Source: Paulinella micropora
Taxonomy: Eukaryota; Cercozoa; Imbricatea; Euglyphida
Assembly (NCBI GenBank): GCA_009731375.1
Contig: BJOX01000101.1
Span: 780,868-844,867, forward strand
Reading direction: 5' to 3'
Length of the DNA stretch: 64,000 bases
Part shown: piece after piece, positions 55,001 to 64,000 of the stretch
Position numbering within the stretch: the first letter of the stretch is position 1
Layout: each line of letters starts with the position of its first letter
Made by a program: the position numbers and the translations under genes
The notes under the pieces: model-generated
The model's input: the letters and a program-made list of their open reading frames with translations, nothing else
Database searches by the model: none
Told to the model about the DNA's origin: nothing

Positions 55001-55771
55001 TCACTGGCGACTTTTTTGCGCTGCTGCCAATGTGTTTGTGCATTCTGCTAAACGCTTGAACAGAGCATTCAACTCGGCACGGTACACGTCCTCCGAGATC
55101 AGGACCGAATCGAGACCACGCGTAAGAATTTCCAGGGACTCAAAGCTGAGCGGGGCTGGTACGTTGGAAATCTCAGCTTTAGCTAGCTCCTGCCTGGCCT
55201 CGCTAAACCTGGTGATCAGGCGTTTCACACAGACCTGCCGCAAACGATAAAGAATTCTCTTTTGCCATGCCACGCAGCCTTGTATCCAGCGTACGTATCT
55301 CTTGATCGCAACCTCCGATTCTGCTTCTAGGCAATCAGGCAGAAACTTTGTCGACCAGGGCGCAAAAGATTCCAAGGGAGGGCCACAGGACACCGAGGGG
55401 AGCATGTAGATCCAGAAATAAGCAAATTCCTCGTCAAAGAATACCTCATACAGTTTTTCTATCTCCTCGTCAAACAATTGAGTAGACTGCTGGAACTGCG
55501 TTAACGTAGTCTTGTAATCGAGCCGAAGCTTGACCAGGGCTTCGTCGGGTCGCGGGTTTGATGCGTCTTCGTTAGCCAACTGCTTCTTGACCAGGACTTC
55601 GTCGGGTCGCGGGTTTGATGCGTCTTCGTTAGCCAACAGCTTCTTGACCAGGACTTCGTCGGGTCGAGGGGTGGATGCGTCTTCGTTAGCCAACAGCTTG
55701 GCGCGTTTAGCTGCACGGGCTGCCCGGGGGGTCACACGTTGTCGTCGGGTGGCACGCGTGGTGGAGATCAT
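55001..55771 (-). CDS. Unknown helical protein with three 20-residue repeats
   Basis: 256 residues from MISTTRATRRQR. The N-terminus is very basic and includes RAAKRAKLL, a likely nuclear signal. Then three tandem 20-residue repeats of the LLANEDASNPRPDEVLVKK kind, encoded by near-identical 60-base units. The remaining 170 residues are helical with Trp/Phe-rich segments (EEFAYFWIYMLP) and end in AAAQKSRQ. Family not recognised. The 13-base tandem repeat sits just upstream of its ATG. Confidence 0.65.
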   Translation of the reverse strand: MISTTRATRRQRVTPRAARAAKRAKLLANEDASTPRPDEVLVKKLLANEDASNPRPDEVLVKKQLANEDASNPRPDEALVKLRLDYKTTLTQFQQSTQLFDEEIEKLYEVFFDEEFAYFWIYMLPSVSCGPPLESFAPWSTKFLPDCLEAESEVAIKRYVRWIQGCVAWQKRILYRLRQVCVKRLITRFSEARQELAKAEISNVPAPLSFESLEILTRGLDSVLISEDVYRAELNALFKRLAECTNTLAAAQKSRQ

Positions 55772-55819
55772 GTCGAAAGATAAACAGAAATCTAAAAAAA
55801 ATAAATATACAAAACACGA

Positions 55820-55935
55820 TTGCACACAAATCTCACACACAAATCTCACACACAAATCTCATACACAAATCTCACACACAAATCTCACACACAAATCTCA
55901 CACACAAATCTCACACACAAATCTCACACAAACAC
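55820..55935. repeat. 13-bp tandem repeat (ACACAAATCTCAC), about nine copies
   Basis: Almost perfect copies with one C-to-T variant, located 50-165 bases upstream of the minus-strand gene start, in the divergent promoter region shared with the Sel1 gene. Confidence 0.92.
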
Positions 55936-56357
55936 AAATACCCCCCTCCCCCGGCTGCCTCCACCCCGTCCCCTTTTTTTCCATGGTCAGAGTTTGCCAC
56001 ACTGACGTATTTTTTTAAAAAGCTTGCCTCTCACAAACCCCACACCCTCTTCGCGCCTTCTCCCCCCCCGTAAGCATATTTTCGTGTTCTACTTCAAATA
56101 AAAGCCAAAGTGAAACAGGGGGCAAATTAGGGCCAAGGGGGGGGGGCCGAGAGCGGNNNNNNNNNNNNNNNNNNNNNNNNNNNNNNNNNNNNNNNNNNNN
56201 NNNNNNNNNNNNNNNNNNNNNNNNNNNNNNNNNNNNNNNNNNNNNNNNNNNNGGGGCCGAGAGCGACCATTCCAGCAAGAGGTGGCAGGGGGGGGAGGAG
56301 GACAGGGGTTTCAGAAGAAGGAGTGAACCAGAAAAAAAGGAAACAGGTGCCCCAGTG
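55936..56357. promoter_or_regulatory. Divergent promoter region with gap
   Basis: The region contains a G-run with CCG (56137-56149) facing the Sel1 gene and an N gap at 56157-56252; the word GGGGCCGAGAGCG appears on both sides of the gap, suggesting a repeat. No gene. Confidence 0.45.
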
Positions 56358-59300
56358 ATGGCCACCACGTCCTTGTACCCCAGCACGCGCGAACAAGTAC
56401 AGGAGTGGTTGCGAACGGAGCTTGAGGTGCGGGGTGTGCGCGGCGCCACGCTAAGAATCATAGCCAGAGTACTTCAATACCGCGACCGCGCGGGCCTGCT
56501 GCGCCTGACCGAGGCGGAAATCAAGTACGTAGTCGACAACGCGAAGCCGAACCTAGACCCCGACGTGGCGCTGATCTTGCGAGACATGTTCAATGACCTG
56601 CGCAGCGTCGATGCACGCCCAACAGCTGTGGACAGTGCCGAACTCGCACGCCCAACAGCCGTGGACAGTGCCGAACCCGCACGCCAGACAGCTGTGGACA
56701 GTGCCGAACCCGCACGCCAGACAGCTGTGGACAGTGCCGAACCCGCGACTGGCCCTGCCGAACGTGAGCAGGCCGAACAACTGTACTGCAGGGCCGAGTC
56801 CTATTTCTACGGTCACGGGGTAGCCCAGGACTACGCACAAGCCTTCAAACTGTACGCCCGCTCCGCGCATTTGGGAGACAGCGACGCGCAGTTCAGCCTC
56901 GGCAAATGCTATTTCCACGGCCACGGGACACAACCAGAAATGAAGCACGCTGTCGAGTGGTTCCAGCAAGCGAAGGCCCAGGGAGACGTAGACGCCCTGT
57001 ATTATTTGGGCGTCTGCTACTACCACGGGCTCGGTCTGGGCGAGAGCCAGGGCCTGGCCGCCAGGTATTTTGAGAGAGCGGCCGAGAAAGGTGACGCCAG
57101 TGCGTTGTGCAACCTCGGGGTTTGTTATTTGCATGGGTACGGGGTGGTGCAGGACTCCACCTCCGCGGTCCAGTGGTTCACGCAGGGCGCGGCTCGACAC
57201 GACGCAGGTGCGCAGTACCAGCTGGCCTTGTGCCTGGACTCTGGGCGCGGCGTGCGCAGGGACAAGGGCCGCGCGCTGGCGCTGTTCCAAGAAGCGAGCA
57301 CCGCTGGCCACGCCGGCGCGCTGTACCAGCTGGGTTTGCGCGCCCAGGGCGTACCCGGGGAAGAAGCCAGTTCACTGTCGTTGTTTCTGCAGGCGGCCGA
57401 ACGTGGCCACCCGGACGCACAATTGATTGTGTCACGCCGGCTGTCCCACCACCAAGAGCTGGCGGCCGAGTGGGCGCAGCGAGCGCAAAGGTCGGCCCGG
57501 GCCGCCGCCCTTTGTGACCTAGCGGTGTGCGCACAGCACGCCTCGGCGACATTTATGTCGTCGCCACCGGGCACGCTGTGCGGCCTCGGCGATTCCTACT
57601 TCAAGGGCGACTGCCAGGACTACGTCCAAGCAATTCAGTGGTACCGGCGGGCGGCCGACGAGGAAAACGACACCGGCGCACGGGTTAGGTTGGGGTGCTG
57701 TTACGCCAGCGGGCTCGGCGTGCCCCAAGACGCGGGTCGCGCCTTCGAGCACTTTCGCCTGGCGGCCGAACAGAACTGTGCGGCTGCGCAGGCTAACCTG
57801 GGGGACTGCTACGCCAGCGGGCTCGGCGTCCCCCAAGACTACGTGAGAGCAGTGGAATACTTTCGCCTGGCGGCCGCCCAGAACTATGCAGCCGCGCACT
57901 TGAGGTTGGGGAACTGCTACATCAAGGGACACGGCGTGGACAAGGACGAAAGCAAGGCAGCCAACTGTTTTCGCCTGGCGGCCGCACAGCAAGACGTGGA
58001 CGCGCAATACTTGCTGGGGCTGTGTTACGCACACGGAGTCGGCGTCCCCGCCAACAGCGCCAAGGCAGTGGAATGCTACCAGCAGGCCGCCGAACAAAAG
58101 TGTGCAGCCGCACAATTACGGCTGGGACAATGTTACGCGAACGGCGTCGGCGTCCCCGCCAATAGCGCCAAGGCAGCGAACCTGTTCGCGCTGGCGGCCG
58201 AACAGACAAATGCAGAAGCGCAATTAGAGCTGGGGTGCTGTTACGCGGATGGGTTCGGTGTGGCCAAGGACAGCGTCAAGGCAGCGAACCTGTTCGCGCT
58301 GGCGGCCGAAGAAGGTAGCGCAGAAGCGCAATTCGAGCTGGGGTGCTGTTACGCGAACGGCGTCGGTGTGGCCAAGGACAGCGCCAAGGCAGCGAACCTG
58401 TTCGCGCTGGCGGCCGAACAGAATTGTACAGAAGCACAAGTCGAGCTGGCGAAATGCTACGCTACCGGCATCGGCGTGGCCCAGGATGAGGGTCGCGCCT
58501 TCGAGCACTTTCGCCTGGCGGCCGAAGAAGGTAGCGCAGAGGCGCAATTAAACGTGGCGAAATGCTACGCTACCGGCGCCGGCGTGGCCAAGGACAGCGC
58601 CAAGGCCGCCAGCTACTTTCGCCTGGCGGCCGAAGAAGGTAGCGCAGAGGCGCAATTAAACGTGGCGAAATGCTACGCTACCGGCGTGGGCGTCCTGCCA
58701 GACAGCGCCAAGGCGGCCAAGTGGTACCAGAGGGCGGCCCAACAAAACGACGCGGAAGCGCAGTTCAGGCTGGCGAAATGTTACGCGAACGGCGTCGGCG
58801 TTCCCGCAAATAGCGCCAAGGCAGCCGACTACTTTCGCCGGGCGGCCGACCAAAACTGGGCGGCCGCGCAATGCGCCCTGGGTGCCTGTTACAGCTGCGG
58901 GCTCGGCGTCCCCCAGGACTACACCAGGGCACTGGACTACTTTCGCCTGGCGGCCGCCCAGAACTACGCAGCGGCCCAGACTAACCTGGGGCAATTCTAC
59001 GCCGCCGGACGCGGCGTGGCCCAGGACCTGCCCAAGGCAGTCGACTACTACCAGCAGGCGGCCGAGCTGGGGCACACGCCGGCCATGCACAACCTAGGAG
59101 TCTGTTACGCCAATGCGCTCGGGGTGGCGCGGGACGACAGCAAGGCCGCCAACTGTTTTCGACGAGCGGCCGAACAGAACAACGCGGACGCGCAATTTCG
59201 GCTGGGGGAATGCTACGCTACGGGCACCGGCGTGGAACGGGACGAGGGCCAGGCCGCCAGATTGTACCAGAGGGCGGCCGAACAGGGCCATGCCGCTGCC

Positions 59301-60242
59301 CAGACCAAACTGGGCCTCTGTTATGCTAGTGGGCTGTCGACCTGTTCGCGCGGGCGGCCAAACAAAACGACGCAGAAGCGCAATGCAGGCTGGGCGATTG
59401 CTACGCTAAGGGCGCCGGCGTCCCGAAAAACAAGAAAAAGGCAGCCGACTGTTTTCGAAAGTCGGCCCCGCACAACGCGGACGCGCAGTTCCAGCTCGGC
59501 CGGTGCTATGAACGGGTTCGGGGTCACTCGTAACTCTGTGGCGGCGGCCGACTGTTTCCGCCGGGCCGCGGACCAAGGACATTTGCAGGCGGCCGCTGCT
59601 GTTGCGGTCCGTTTCTCCCAGGGCCAGGGCGTCGCGCAAGATATTAAGGGGGCCGCACACAAGTACTTTCTCCTGGCGGCGGAGCAAGGGCACGCGGGCG
59701 CTCAGCACGGCGTGGCGCGCTGTTTCTACTACGGCCACGGTGTAACGCAGGACCTGGCGGCCGCCTCGCGCTGGTTTGCGCGCGCCGCCGAGCAGGGCCA
59801 CACGGACGCCCTCAACAGCCTGGCGGCCTGCCACTACTCGGGCAAGGGGGTGCCCCGGGACCGGGTGCAGGCCTTCCAGCTCTGGCTGCGGGCGGCCACG
59901 ACCAGCAACCACCCGCGCGCCTTGTGCAACCTCGGCATGCGCTACAGCCTCGGGCACGGCGTGCCCCGCAACGACTCGCTGGCCTACACGTACTACCTGC
60001 TGGCGGCACAGAAGGGCGTGCTCAGGGCCGCCCAGAAGGTGGGGCTCTTTCTCGTGCAGGGGCGCGGCACGCGGAAGGACGCGGTCGCTGCGGCTAACTG
60101 GCTCGGCCACGCGGCCGCCCGGGGCGACCACCTGGCCAAGTTCGTGTTGTGGGGCAAGAGAGCTAGTACCGAACCACTCGAGCAGCAGCCGGTGGCCAAG
60201 AAGTGCAAGACCTTAGAAGCAAGTGGGACGTCTTCTGTCTAA
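56358..60242 (+). CDS. Giant Sel1-repeat protein with SAM-like N-terminus
   Basis: 1294 residues. Residues about 10-85 (VQEWLRTELEVRGVRG ... LLRLTEAEIKYVV) resemble a SAM-type interaction domain. Next, four 11-residue repeats (ARQTAVDSAEP). From about residue 145 come roughly thirty Sel1-like repeats of 36 residues, each with the pattern A-x2-LG-x-CY-x2-G-x-GV-x-KD-x-x-KA-x2-x-F-x-x-AA. Sel1 repeats form alpha-solenoids that act as protein-binding scaffolds, often in ER-associated degradation or signalling. The stretch 59325-59500 is read out of phase: the correct Sel1 pattern is found one frame over, bounded by two compensating shifts, so the frame stays open but about 55 residues are scrambled. 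A basic motif near the end (PVAKKCKTL) may be nuclear. Repeats differ enough that this is not an assembly collapse. Confidence 0.88.
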   Translation: MATTSLYPSTREQVQEWLRTELEVRGVRGATLRIIARVLQYRDRAGLLRLTEAEIKYVVDNAKPNLDPDVALILRDMFNDLRSVDARPTAVDSAELARPTAVDSAEPARQTAVDSAEPARQTAVDSAEPATGPAEREQAEQLYCRAESYFYGHGVAQDYAQAFKLYARSAHLGDSDAQFSLGKCYFHGHGTQPEMKHAVEWFQQAKAQGDVDALYYLGVCYYHGLGLGESQGLAARYFERAAEKGDASALCNLGVCYLHGYGVVQDSTSAVQWFTQGAARHDAGAQYQLALCLDSGRGVRRDKGRALALFQEASTAGHAGALYQLGLRAQGVPGEEASSLSLFLQAAERGHPDAQLIVSRRLSHHQELAAEWAQRAQRSARAAALCDLAVCAQHASATFMSSPPGTLCGLGDSYFKGDCQDYVQAIQWYRRAADEENDTGARVRLGCCYASGLGVPQDAGRAFEHFRLAAEQNCAAAQANLGDCYASGLGVPQDYVRAVEYFRLAAAQNYAAAHLRLGNCYIKGHGVDKDESKAANCFRLAAAQQDVDAQYLLGLCYAHGVGVPANSAKAVECYQQAAEQKCAAAQLRLGQCYANGVGVPANSAKAANLFALAAEQTNAEAQLELGCCYADGFGVAKDSVKAANLFALAAEEGSAEAQFELGCCYANGVGVAKDSAKAANLFALAAEQNCTEAQVELAKCYATGIGVAQDEGRAFEHFRLAAEEGSAEAQLNVAKCYATGAGVAKDSAKAASYFRLAAEEGSAEAQLNVAKCYATGVGVLPDSAKAAKWYQRAAQQNDAEAQFRLAKCYANGVGVPANSAKAADYFRRAADQNWAAAQCALGACYSCGLGVPQDYTRALDYFRLAAAQNYAAAQTNLGQFYAAGRGVAQDLPKAVDYYQQAAELGHTPAMHNLGVCYANALGVARDDSKAANCFRRAAEQNNADAQFRLGECYATGTGVERDEGQAARLYQRAAEQGHAAAQTKLGLCYASGLSTCSRGRPNKTTQKRNAGWAIATLRAPASRKTRKRQPTVFESRPRTTRTRSSSSAGAMNGFGVTRNSVAAADCFRRAADQGHLQAAAAVAVRFSQGQGVAQDIKGAAHKYFLLAAEQGHAGAQHGVARCFYYGHGVTQDLAAASRWFARAAEQGHTDALNSLAACHYSGKGVPRDRVQAFQLWLRAATTSNHPRALCNLGMRYSLGHGVPRNDSLAYTYYLLAAQKGVLRAAQKVGLFLVQGRGTRKDAVAAANWLGHAAARGDHLAKFVLWGKRASTEPLEQQPVAKKCKTLEASGTSSV

Positions 60243-60745
60243 AAATTCTTTGGCTTCGCATTAAATTTTTTGTTTCTTCTTCCCAAACCGACTGCTTTTT
60301 TTTTGTTCGTTAACTTTTTCGCCTGGTGACCCGGCACCGCTGTGCTTTTTGTTTTCGGGGGCCGGGCCGAGAGAATTTAAAATCCGGAAGTCGGACGGGG
60401 GGAACGAGGTGAGAGAGAGCGGGTGGTCGTTCGAAACCCTCCTTTCCCGGTCCTAAGCCGGCAGATAAACAGAAAAACTCCTCTGCCTCTGCCGGCCGCC
60501 AAGTTAGTAACAAGAAAGAACAATTTTATTCTGCAATGCCCCCAAGAAAATTCGTAACCAAAAAGAAAATACTACAACCGGAAAAAAAAGCCGCTAAACT
60601 TGCGACGTTTTTTTTTGTGCACAACCACTGCAAAGACCCAAGTATTTTTTTATTACAATAAAAATCACTTTGTTCAAGAATGTGCTCTACGCGTCATTAA
60701 TAAAGTCCTGGCTTTCTTTTTTGTACATCAACGAGAACATTTTTT
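60243..60745. other. Convergent 3' spacer
   Basis: ATTAAA at 60260-60265 suits the 3' end of the Sel1 transcript. The rest is T/A-rich with no gene. An ATTACAATAAAAATC segment near 60655 adds another AATAAA on the plus strand. Confidence 0.45.
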
Positions 60746-61493
60746 TTAGTCCCGGTCCTCTTTCCAGTCCTCCCAGACCACCAGAAAATTCTCCGGGTCC
60801 AAGTCGTCCCCGAGGAAGTAGGGTGGATCAGGAAGTCTCTGCCGCAGGTATTGTTCTTCGAGCAGCTCAGCACAGCCTTGCAATATTTTGGCGAACCAGG
60901 CCAGGAGTGCTCTGGTCTGGCGGAACGAGGTACGATCACCATATTTCCTACCTTCAAAGTTGCTCGTTGGCTTCGTTGCTAAACAACAGGTTCGGGTCGG
61001 CGAACTTCGCTAGCATGTCGGTGTTTTGCAGCTCGTGCAACACGCGTGCACGGGCCCGACTATTATCGGCAGCAGCCGCTGGCAGCGACTTTTGCTGGGC
61101 TGGCTGGCGCAGGTCGTCGAACCAGAACCACAAGATACCACCTCTTCCGAAACTAGCCTCGAAGCCGCCAACGAACAGCTCTATTGCTTCGTTCACGTCG
61201 TCTGCAACTTCCGGCACGTGCCGGGCCAGCGCGGCGGTCAGGCGCTTGTCTAGAAAGTGCCTGAAAAAGGTGGTGAGCAGCCGTTTGAACAGCACGCGGC
61301 GTTGCGTAGGGCGGTCCTCCTCCAGGTACTGCCGGATGGATCCGGCCCAGCTCCACGGTGCTCGACCGCGTCGTTTCGCGGGCTGGCCGGCTTCTTCGCT
61401 GCGTCGCCGCTTGCAGCCTAACCGACCGGACATACCTAGGCATCCAGCAGAAAGCCAAACATCCTGGGGCAGAGGCACAGAGAGAGAGTCCAT
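60746..61493 (-). CDS. Unknown basic/helical protein with a +1 frameshift at CTT TGA
   Basis: From MDSLSVPLPQDV the first frame runs 179 codons and stops at TGA (60954-60956). The next frame (+1) is open at once and encodes about 70 more residues with plainly coding composition, ending VVWEDWKEDRD at a TAA (60746-60748); this second part has no ATG of its own. The protein has a basic N-terminal segment (CKRRR, AKRRGR), likely nuclear, then a helical region. Family not recognised. The junction is CAA CTT TGA AGG, the same CTT-TGA shape used in bacterial release-factor-2 frameshifting; an ordinary one-base error is equally compatible. Confidence 0.55.
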
Positions 61494-62020
61494 GCCAAAC
61501 AGAAAGAAAAAAAACAGAGAAAGGGGGCTGGTGTGTGATTTGTCCAGTGGATCGCCAGACGGTTGCAGCGATAACCAAAAGACCCAGAAAAAAATTTATC
61601 ACAGCGTATTAGCGCGGCCTTTAGCCAACGGTAAGCGTGAGTCCGAAAACGCCCTCCCGGCCCCCCCCCCCCACACACACACCCAAAAAAAGCAATCCAT
61701 CGTGTGTCACCAAAATCTACCAGCAAAAGAAAGTCTCTCCCTAATGTCTACCTTTTTTTTTGCCTGGTGACGTTCCTGCCGCCCCTTTTTTCCTTTTGGC
61801 GCAGGGATTTTTAGATCCCACCCTTCCCTCCCCTCTCCACAGACGGACGACACAGCGAGACGGGGGGGNNNNNNNNNNNNNNAATGGAGAGGGGGGGGGG
61901 GCCGTCCTCTTTCGGCTGCGAAACAAATGGTGCTTTTTTTTCTTTTTTTTTGCCAGGCCAACTCCTTGGCTTTGTGTGTTTTTTTTGCCTGGCACCAAAC
62001 ATACACTTAACAAAAAAGCA
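61494..62020. promoter_or_regulatory. Divergent promoter region
   Basis: Two oppositely oriented G-run/CCG words: 61658-61672 (minus strand, toward the 61493 start) and 61889-61904 (plus strand, toward 62021). A short N gap lies at 61869-61882. A CA repeat is at about 61672-61683. No gene is supported. Confidence 0.5.
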
Positions 62021-63529
62021 ATGGCCGAGGGTTCGGGCCGTAGGAGGTCAACACGAACCACTCGCGGAATTTTCCCCAGGCGCTATCGTGATGACGCAGA
62101 GACCGGGCAAGCCAAAAGAAGAAAACGGGCCGAGCAGTCTTCTTGCTGGCTGTTCGAACTGCCCGGCGATGTCTGGGCCATTGTCAGGGACCTGGCAGGC
62201 GCAAACGACGCAGTCCGCTTGGCGCTGGCCTGCCAAAGTTCCCTGGACTTTGCCGAGAGTCCTGCCTTCTGGCACGGCTACGAGCAGCCAGTGTTTGAGT
62301 TCCGGAACCCGGCGCACAGGAGAATACTCCGCTTCTTTGTGCAAGCCTGTATCAAAGCTTCGTGGCCCGTCCAAGAACTTAGGACTTCGTACCCGTACTA
62401 CGCAGATCAACGAGGCTGGACAGACTACAAGCGCTGGTCGCTAGACAAGGTTACGATCAAAACCCTCATCCTGCTGGGCCAAGACAATGCTTACCAAGAG
62501 TTTGAGTTTGCGGAGGGTAAGGTGCTGGACGATTTCGGTCGCATCGACAATTTACTGGCCGGGAGAACGGGAAACATCTGCCAACAACTGCCCGTTCGCC
62601 CCAGCACTCGCAATCTCAGGCTGCTCGAGCTCGCACGCCAGTCTATCCGAGATGACAGCTTCCAAGCCCTGCCAGGCCTACCAGAACTACACAGCCTGAC
62701 ACTTGATTTCTGCCACAATCTTACGGACCGAGCGCTGACATTTCTGCTGCTAGTGCCGCGGCTGGCGACGCTGACCATCAAATATTGCAATGGCATCAAT
62801 GGCTCCGGCCTGCGAAATTTGCACATAACCAAGCTGACGTTTATAGCCGCCTTGCGAGCTACCAACCTGATTGAGCAAATCGGCTCCCTCACGAAGCTGC
62901 AGGTATTAGACCTGTTGCAGTATTACGCCCTTTCACTCCCAGACCTAGACACACTAGGCAAGCTTAAATTCCGAAGCCTGAAGCTCACTCTTTTGAACAT
63001 CGCTTCGGACGACGCACTCCAAAAGCTAGCTGGCCAGACAGGCCTGCAAAGCCTGCATTTGAGGCACTGCCGAAACATCACCAGCACTGGCCTGTCACAC
63101 TTGCAGCGCTGCTGTGCACTGCAAGAACTGTATCTAGAAGGGTGCGATCAATTCACGGACCTCAGCGTACTGAGCACCTGCCCTGTCCTGTGTAATGTCA
63201 ACATCTCTCCCTGGAGAGCTACGAGCCTTCCTGCGGGGCTGGCACTTTGTACGCGCTTACAGAAACCACAACTGAGCTTTTACGAAATAACAGACGCCAT
63301 TATTTCCGAGTTAACGCAGTGCTCATTCCAGGCAATAGAACTACGGTCTTGCACTTTCAACGCCGACGTTAGTCAGCTAAGCAAATGCCGAGCGTTGTGC
63401 GAGTTGACGGTCAAACTTCCCGTAAACCCGCCCCAAGAGGCGCTGGCTGAACTCAGACAAGCCCGGCCCAATCTTCGCGTCAACCTCGACTGCCGTCTCA
63501 ACCACTCTCCCTACTCCTGGGATTCTTGA
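62021..63529 (+). CDS. F-box/LRR protein (AMN1/FBXL type)
   Basis: 502 residues from MAEGSGRRRST; the frame is open upstream but crosses the gap and T-runs. The basic N-terminus (RRRSTRTTR, AKRRKRA) is a probable nuclear signal. Residues about 42-90 are an F-box (CWLFELPGDVWAIVRDLAG, then LALACQSSLDFAES). Residues 190-490 are leucine-rich repeats of the cysteine-containing FBXL/AMN1 type (LPELHSLTLDFCHNLTDRAL, LQSLHLRHCRNITSTGL, LQELYLEGCDQFTDL). Predicted role: SCF ubiquitin-ligase adaptor. It is the most canonical of the LRR genes here. AATAAA lies at 63694-63699. Confidence 0.85.
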   Translation: MAEGSGRRRSTRTTRGIFPRRYRDDAETGQAKRRKRAEQSSCWLFELPGDVWAIVRDLAGANDAVRLALACQSSLDFAESPAFWHGYEQPVFEFRNPAHRRILRFFVQACIKASWPVQELRTSYPYYADQRGWTDYKRWSLDKVTIKTLILLGQDNAYQEFEFAEGKVLDDFGRIDNLLAGRTGNICQQLPVRPSTRNLRLLELARQSIRDDSFQALPGLPELHSLTLDFCHNLTDRALTFLLLVPRLATLTIKYCNGINGSGLRNLHITKLTFIAALRATNLIEQIGSLTKLQVLDLLQYYALSLPDLDTLGKLKFRSLKLTLLNIASDDALQKLAGQTGLQSLHLRHCRNITSTGLSHLQRCCALQELYLEGCDQFTDLSVLSTCPVLCNVNISPWRATSLPAGLALCTRLQKPQLSFYEITDAIISELTQCSFQAIELRSCTFNADVSQLSKCRALCELTVKLPVNPPQEALAELRQARPNLRVNLDCRLNHSPYSWDS

Positions 63530-64000
63530 AGAAGCCTGTTGCTGACACCCCACTCACTCACTCGAGTTTGTAGGAAAGTGTTTTGTGTTCAGCAGGGATG
63601 GGGGCCGCGTCATCTTCCTGCTCGCTTTTTCGCATGCATCCTTCTGGCGTATTACCGCAGTTTCTGCACCGCTTTTTGGGGGGCAAATTGAATAATAAAA
63701 ATTTTCTTTCTCTTGTTACTAAACTTAGCGGCTAACAGTGGAGGCAGAGACTGAGAAGAAGAATCATTTTTTTTGGTGCTACGGCGGCCTCCCCCCCCCT
63801 CTCTCCACCCCAAAAAAAGGTGTCGTCCCAGAAACCAAAGCCGTGCTCTCCAATGCGCACCCGTGCAGTTTGCAAAAAAAAAAAAAGAGAAAGAAAAAAA
63901 AGAAAAACTTTGGGCCAACGCCGGCGGGCGGGGGAAAGCGTTACGGCGCCCCCCCCCCCTCCCCGTCGTTTCTTTCGACCCAAGGCCCCCTCCCCCTTTT
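63530..64000. other. 3' region of F-box gene and end of window
   Basis: AATAAA at 63694-63699, then A- and C-runs. A CCGGCGGGCGGGGGAAAG word near 63921 matches the hairpin core seen at 27.7 and 48.8 kb. No gene is supported. Confidence 0.4.

Noticed and set aside
55820-55935. Telomere-like repeat
   Set aside because: The 13-base unit is internal, lacks the usual G-rich strand of telomeres, and sits in a promoter region.

Overview
The window looks like an intron-poor, gene-dense stretch of eukaryotic-type DNA, and its content is closer to a large nuclear dsDNA virus (free or integrated) than to an ordinary cellular locus. Eukaryotic traits seen directly: AATAAA signals just after several genes, one clear 71-bp spliceosomal intron (52173-52243), a divergent histone H3, a CK1-like kinase, a probable DH-PH RhoGEF, F-box/LRR proteins and nuclear-localisation-like basic motifs. 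Virus-like traits: a tyrosine recombinase-like gene, an ERCC4/MUS81-type nuclease, a FEN1/XPG/XRN-type 5' nuclease, a BRO-like/HNH protein, very large secreted or membrane-anchored proteins, no recognisable housekeeping genes, and short G/C- or T-rich spacers. No capsid, polymerase or packaging gene was found, so the viral reading is inference and the host is unknown.

Layout: 1-530 is AT-rich and unlike the rest; a tyrosine recombinase-like gene follows (735-2192). 2533-5220 holds two minus-strand paralogues of a family I do not recognise. 5746-10779 is a modular secreted protein interrupted by an in-frame TAG. 11405-17693 carries unknown proteins plus the ERCC4 nuclease. 19222-22534 has a multi-pass membrane protein and the 5' nuclease. 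22966-27355 has an LRR gene with an in-frame TGA, the H3-like gene and the RhoGEF-like gene. 27356-28547 is a repeat cluster with perfect 35-bp hairpins. 28548-38010 has a type I membrane glycoprotein, a CxxC-repeat protein and the kinase. 38472-47338 is a giant HYR-repeat membrane protein. 47510-49211 is a decayed LRR gene followed by a second palindrome cluster. 49212-53339 has an F-box/LRR protein and the spliced HNH gene; 53340-55000 is essentially non-coding. 55001-63529 holds a repeat-bearing protein, a huge Sel1-repeat protein, a frameshifted unknown gene and a second F-box/LRR protein.

How the genes may work together (inference): the nucleases and recombinase suit DNA recombination or integration; the H3-like protein, kinase, F-box/LRR and Sel1 proteins and RhoGEF suit manipulation of chromatin, ubiquitination and cytoskeleton; the large secreted/type I proteins suit a particle or cell surface. 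Many genes carry single-base frameshifts, often in GC-rich or homopolymer DNA, and two carry in-frame stops. Most of the twelve N gaps sit in poly-G/C. Consensus errors are therefore likely, and decay cannot be separated from error here.
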